From JALEVB01 sp022768265 (GTDB lineage: Bacteria; Bacillota_I; Bacilli_A; Erysipelotrichales; Erysipelotrichaceae), in the NCBI GenBank assembly GCA_034168985.1, contig JAXFJE010000009.1, forward strand, positions 1-64,000: a DNA stretch of 64,000 nucleotides, in the 5' to 3' direction. The stretch's first letter is position 1; every line of letters begins with the position of its first letter. Both the position numbers and the translations under genes were made by a program. Below the pieces are notes generated by a model. The model was given only the letters and a program-made list of their open reading frames with translations. It ran no database searches and was not told where the DNA came from. Positions 61,541 to 64,000 of the stretch are shown piece after piece.

Positions 61541-64000
61541 TCTTGTTATTTTTTTCTTTTTGTTAATGACAATTTTTTGATTGGTTTTTTGGTTTTTAAC
61601 GATCTTATCATTATCATTGACGATATCGATGGTTTCACAAGCGTTACCGATGATATAACCTAAAGGAGAATGAATTTCACATACTTTTAATTTACTACCA
61701 TAGGTTAGATCTTTGATAGTGAATGCGCCATGCTTGATAGTAAAGTTTTCAGCTTTATCAAGATAGTGTAATTGATAATCAGCTTCAGGCAAGCCATAGA
61801 CGATGATTTCTCCTTTATCATTAGTGTTGGCTCGTAAAACAACTTTACCAGTTTTGTCCATTACTTCATAAGGTTCGCTGATCATTGGAACATCGATATA
61901 AGTATATGTTTGACCTGCAAATACATAATAGCGCTTATGATTGCTTAAGTTGGTTATTTCCATGTTCAAGATCTTTTCGTTAAAATCTTGATTAGCTATG
62001 TAGGTTTCTATAGGGCCTTCAAAGATGATCTTGCCGTCGATCGTGTCGCTAGCGTTTTGTAAACTGATCTTATCGTTAGCTATGTCATTATTAACAACTT
62101 TATAGCTGATGCCTTTGATGGTGATGATATCGTTTGGTTTTAGGTTTTGAATATTAGGGATATCTTCATATCGTAGGCCTTGATAATCAGTGGTTATAGA
62201 AGTAATGACGTATTTTTCATCAACAAGAGCTTGGATCATCGGCGCTTTGGCAGCTGTTTTATGAAGGTGTAAAATCTTAGGTTGTTGGTTAAAACTTTGA
62301 TATTTTAAGCTGATCTTTTGTTCGTCCCGATATATCAAGGTAAAATCTACATGGTTAAATTTAAAGATATCATCTATTTTTAGATCGTTAGGAATATCTT
62401 GGAAGCTAGGAGCTTGGATACAACTTAAAGTTGGAAAGGTGAATTGATAATTTATTTTTGGCTTTTGGACCATAGTAAGGATATCCTGCATGATAAAAGG
62501 CTCGGCTGGCAAAGAAGTGGTTAACTGGCGATAGATACCGCCTGATACAAAGGTTCCAATTGCTTTAGCGGGTTTTATTTGAGGCATAGTGATGATATCG
62601 TTTTTTACTTCGATGACCATATGGTTATTATCATTGATATTGATCAGTTTATAACCCATGATGGTATTAGCGCTAGTATCATCGCTGGTGGTTGGTTGCC
62701 AAATAGCTGGATCTTGGGCGTAAATGATATCGATGATCTGATAGGTTTGGATATTGCCATCTTGTTTATCAAAAGCTTTAAAGCGAGCTTTTGGCGCAAT
62801 TTTAGGGCAATTTTTCAAGATATCTTGATAGGTCAATGGAACATTATGGTTGATGTTATTTTTGTCTACATGATATTCCATTTGATCATCTAGACATTTG
62901 ACTAAAATATGATCATTTTCGATAGCTAAGATTTCGTAAGTGAATTGGACGGAATGATCATCAGGCCATACGCTAAATTGTTGATTTATCTTTAGGTCAG
63001 CAGGGATATCTTGGAATGTTATCTTATAAGGAAAAGTAGATAAATGATCTTTGGATACATCGTGACCTTCATCGCTAACATCCATGACCGTAAAAATTGC
63101 GCCATTTAAAAGCTTGGTTTGATCATCTTGATCGACCTTGACCACTTCTAGATCAAGCTTACGTTTGGTATTTAGGACATTTTCATATGTAACGTTGATT
63201 TTTTCGGCGTATTTGCTATCAAAGCTGAAGCAGATGTCCTTAGCATCTAGCTGATTTGCATCACGAAAATCATATCCTAATGGTAGTTGAGTTTCACATG
63301 CGAGATACTTACGCCCCCATTTTAGATCTTGGATATTTACTTGACCATCAATTTGAGGGTGGTCATATACCGTGAATTCTTTTAGGATCAAACTGTTAGG
63401 TTGGTTATAAAAATATGTGCCCGGTGATAGATCGTCGACATCAAACATGCCCCAATGATCGCTGTAGCCTTTTTTGATGACGTTAGTGCCGGCAGGGTCG
63501 CTGTAGATGGTCACAGGATAAAAAGGTTGCGAATGCTGGTGATTGCTTGGGTCAGTAATACGCAGTTGATTTTTTCCGGTCTTACCTTTGAATAAAGGTA
63601 AAGTGGTTAGCTTTTTGATCGAAGCTAGTTGTTGATTACTGGTGGTGAAGTTAATGATTTGATAGATGCTATGCTCTTTAGGATCTGTTTTTAGTTGCTT
63701 ATTAGTTATTAGATAGTATTGTTTGTTACCATCTTGATCTTTGCAGCTTACCTTAAAATCTTTGGTACCATCGCTATTGATGATTATCTTCTCGATAGTA
63801 TATTTGATGCCATTGACCTTGAAGCTGTCATGAAGATCGCTATGGATCGGAGGGATATCGTTTTTAGAAATAGGTGATGGAATTGGAAGATAGTAGCGAT
63901 TGATCTTGGTGGTATCTAGAGCGTTAGGACAGGTGATGATCAAGGCTTCGTCCACATCGTCATTTTGTAGGATATCCGCAACGGTATAGGTGCGTTTTTT
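61517..64000 (-). CDS. Large Cna-B/SpaA-type surface protein, 5' end outside
   Basis: The last 827 residues are visible; the frame is open to the right edge. Prealbumin-like domains typical of Gram-positive surface proteins: VVKVDQDDQTKLLNGAIFTV (isopeptide Lys in the first strand), CETQLPLGYD and CEIHSPLGYIIGN (Glu-type strand ends). Between them four or five repeats contain IPNDLK/IPADLK/IQNLKPND followed by strand-rich segments. The C-terminus ends KKKKITRIRKMGED: no membrane helix and no intact LPxTG, though RKMGED is where one would expect such a motif. A window-edge partial. Confidence 0.75.
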   Translation of the reverse strand, partial: KKRTYTVADILQNDDVDEALIITCPNALDTTKINRYYLPIPSPISKNDIPPIHSDLHDSFKVNGIKYTIEKIIINSDGTKDFKVSCKDQDGNKQYYLITNKQLKTDPKEHSIYQIINFTTSNQQLASIKKLTTLPLFKGKTGKNQLRITDPSNHQHSQPFYPVTIYSDPAGTNVIKKGYSDHWGMFDVDDLSPGTYFYNQPNSLILKEFTVYDHPQIDGQVNIQDLKWGRKYLACETQLPLGYDFRDANQLDAKDICFSFDSKYAEKINVTYENVLNTKRKLDLEVVKVDQDDQTKLLNGAIFTVMDVSDEGHDVSKDHLSTFPYKITFQDIPADLKINQQFSVWPDDHSVQFTYEILAIENDHILVKCLDDQMEYHVDKNNINHNVPLTYQDILKNCPKIAPKARFKAFDKQDGNIQTYQIIDIIYAQDPAIWQPTTSDDTSANTIMGYKLININDNNHMVIEVKNDIITMPQIKPAKAIGTFVSGGIYRQLTTSLPAEPFIMQDILTMVQKPKINYQFTFPTLSCIQAPSFQDIPNDLKIDDIFKFNHVDFTLIYRDEQKISLKYQSFNQQPKILHLHKTAAKAPMIQALVDEKYVITSITTDYQGLRYEDIPNIQNLKPNDIITIKGISYKVVNNDIANDKISLQNASDTIDGKIIFEGPIETYIANQDFNEKILNMEITNLSNHKRYYVFAGQTYTYIDVPMISEPYEVMDKTGKVVLRANTNDKGEIIVYGLPEADYQLHYLDKAENFTIKHGAFTIKDLTYGSKLKVCEIHSPLGYIIGNACETIDIVNDNDKIVKNQKTNQKIVINKKKKITRIRKMGED

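Overview
The window is a low-GC Firmicutes chromosome. AT-rich coding sequence, a zinc-type S14, the order of the large ribosomal cluster, no rpmD gene in its usual slot and no map gene between adk and infA point to Erysipelotrichia (Coprobacillaceae/Erysipelotrichaceae-like) or a close relative. That assignment is inference; no species is claimed.

1-1.6 kb: 5S rRNA (end of an rRNA operon), a HAD phosphatase and a convergent esterase whose promoter predicts a leaderless mRNA. 1.7-15.4 kb: one long S10-spc-alpha ribosomal cluster from rpsJ to rplQ with secY, adk, infA, rpmJ and rpoA, preceded by a structured leader. 15.4-26.6 kb: two lipoproteins (one GH43-like), an ACT/PFL pair with an O-methyltransferase, then divergent threonine operons (thrC-thrB-HTH/ACT protein on minus; hom-lysC-asd on plus) sharing an intergenic region with a perfect inverted repeat. 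26.6-30.1 kb: ecfA1-ecfA2-ecfT-truA. 30.1-32.1 kb: a decayed AraC regulator / AEC transporter pair. 32.3-33.2 kb: rplM-rpsI behind an L13-type leader.

33.2-40.5 kb is the main accessory region. A 46-bp repeat starting in the last codons of rpsI recurs at 38268 (45 of 46 identical), and a shorter copy lies at 40454. The last two copies are preceded by similar ~80-bp sequences. This looks like two related elements integrated in tandem at the rpsI 3' end. Each carries a DUF4143-type ATPase with a palindromic operator. The first also has a RelE-type toxin-antitoxin pair, a possible small RNA, a ~160-bp inverted-repeat element, an IS3 remnant and an XRE-DUF3990 fusion with an unrecognised partner. 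No integrase is visible.

40.5-50.4 kb: XRE regulator plus membrane protein, small alarmone synthetase, TetR regulator, metallophosphoesterase, an lgt pseudogene, DegV, PPi-dependent phosphofructokinase, HAD phosphatase and an ECF-like sigma factor. 50.5-55.4 kb: PAP2 phosphatase, then three overlapping genes that look like a histidine kinase split into parts (one protein with the phospho-acceptor histidine and no ATPase domain, two six-helix paralogues with the ATPase domain and no recognisable H-box), convergent with a LytTR response regulator. A 9-bp direct repeat with 12-bp spacing lies upstream of the regulator. 55.5-64 kb: PatB/MalY-like C-S lyase, lactate permease convergent with lactate dehydrogenase, proC, another HAD phosphatase, and the C-terminal 827 residues of a large surface protein running off the right edge.

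The best candidates for something new are the split kinase locus and the tandem rpsI-integrated elements.
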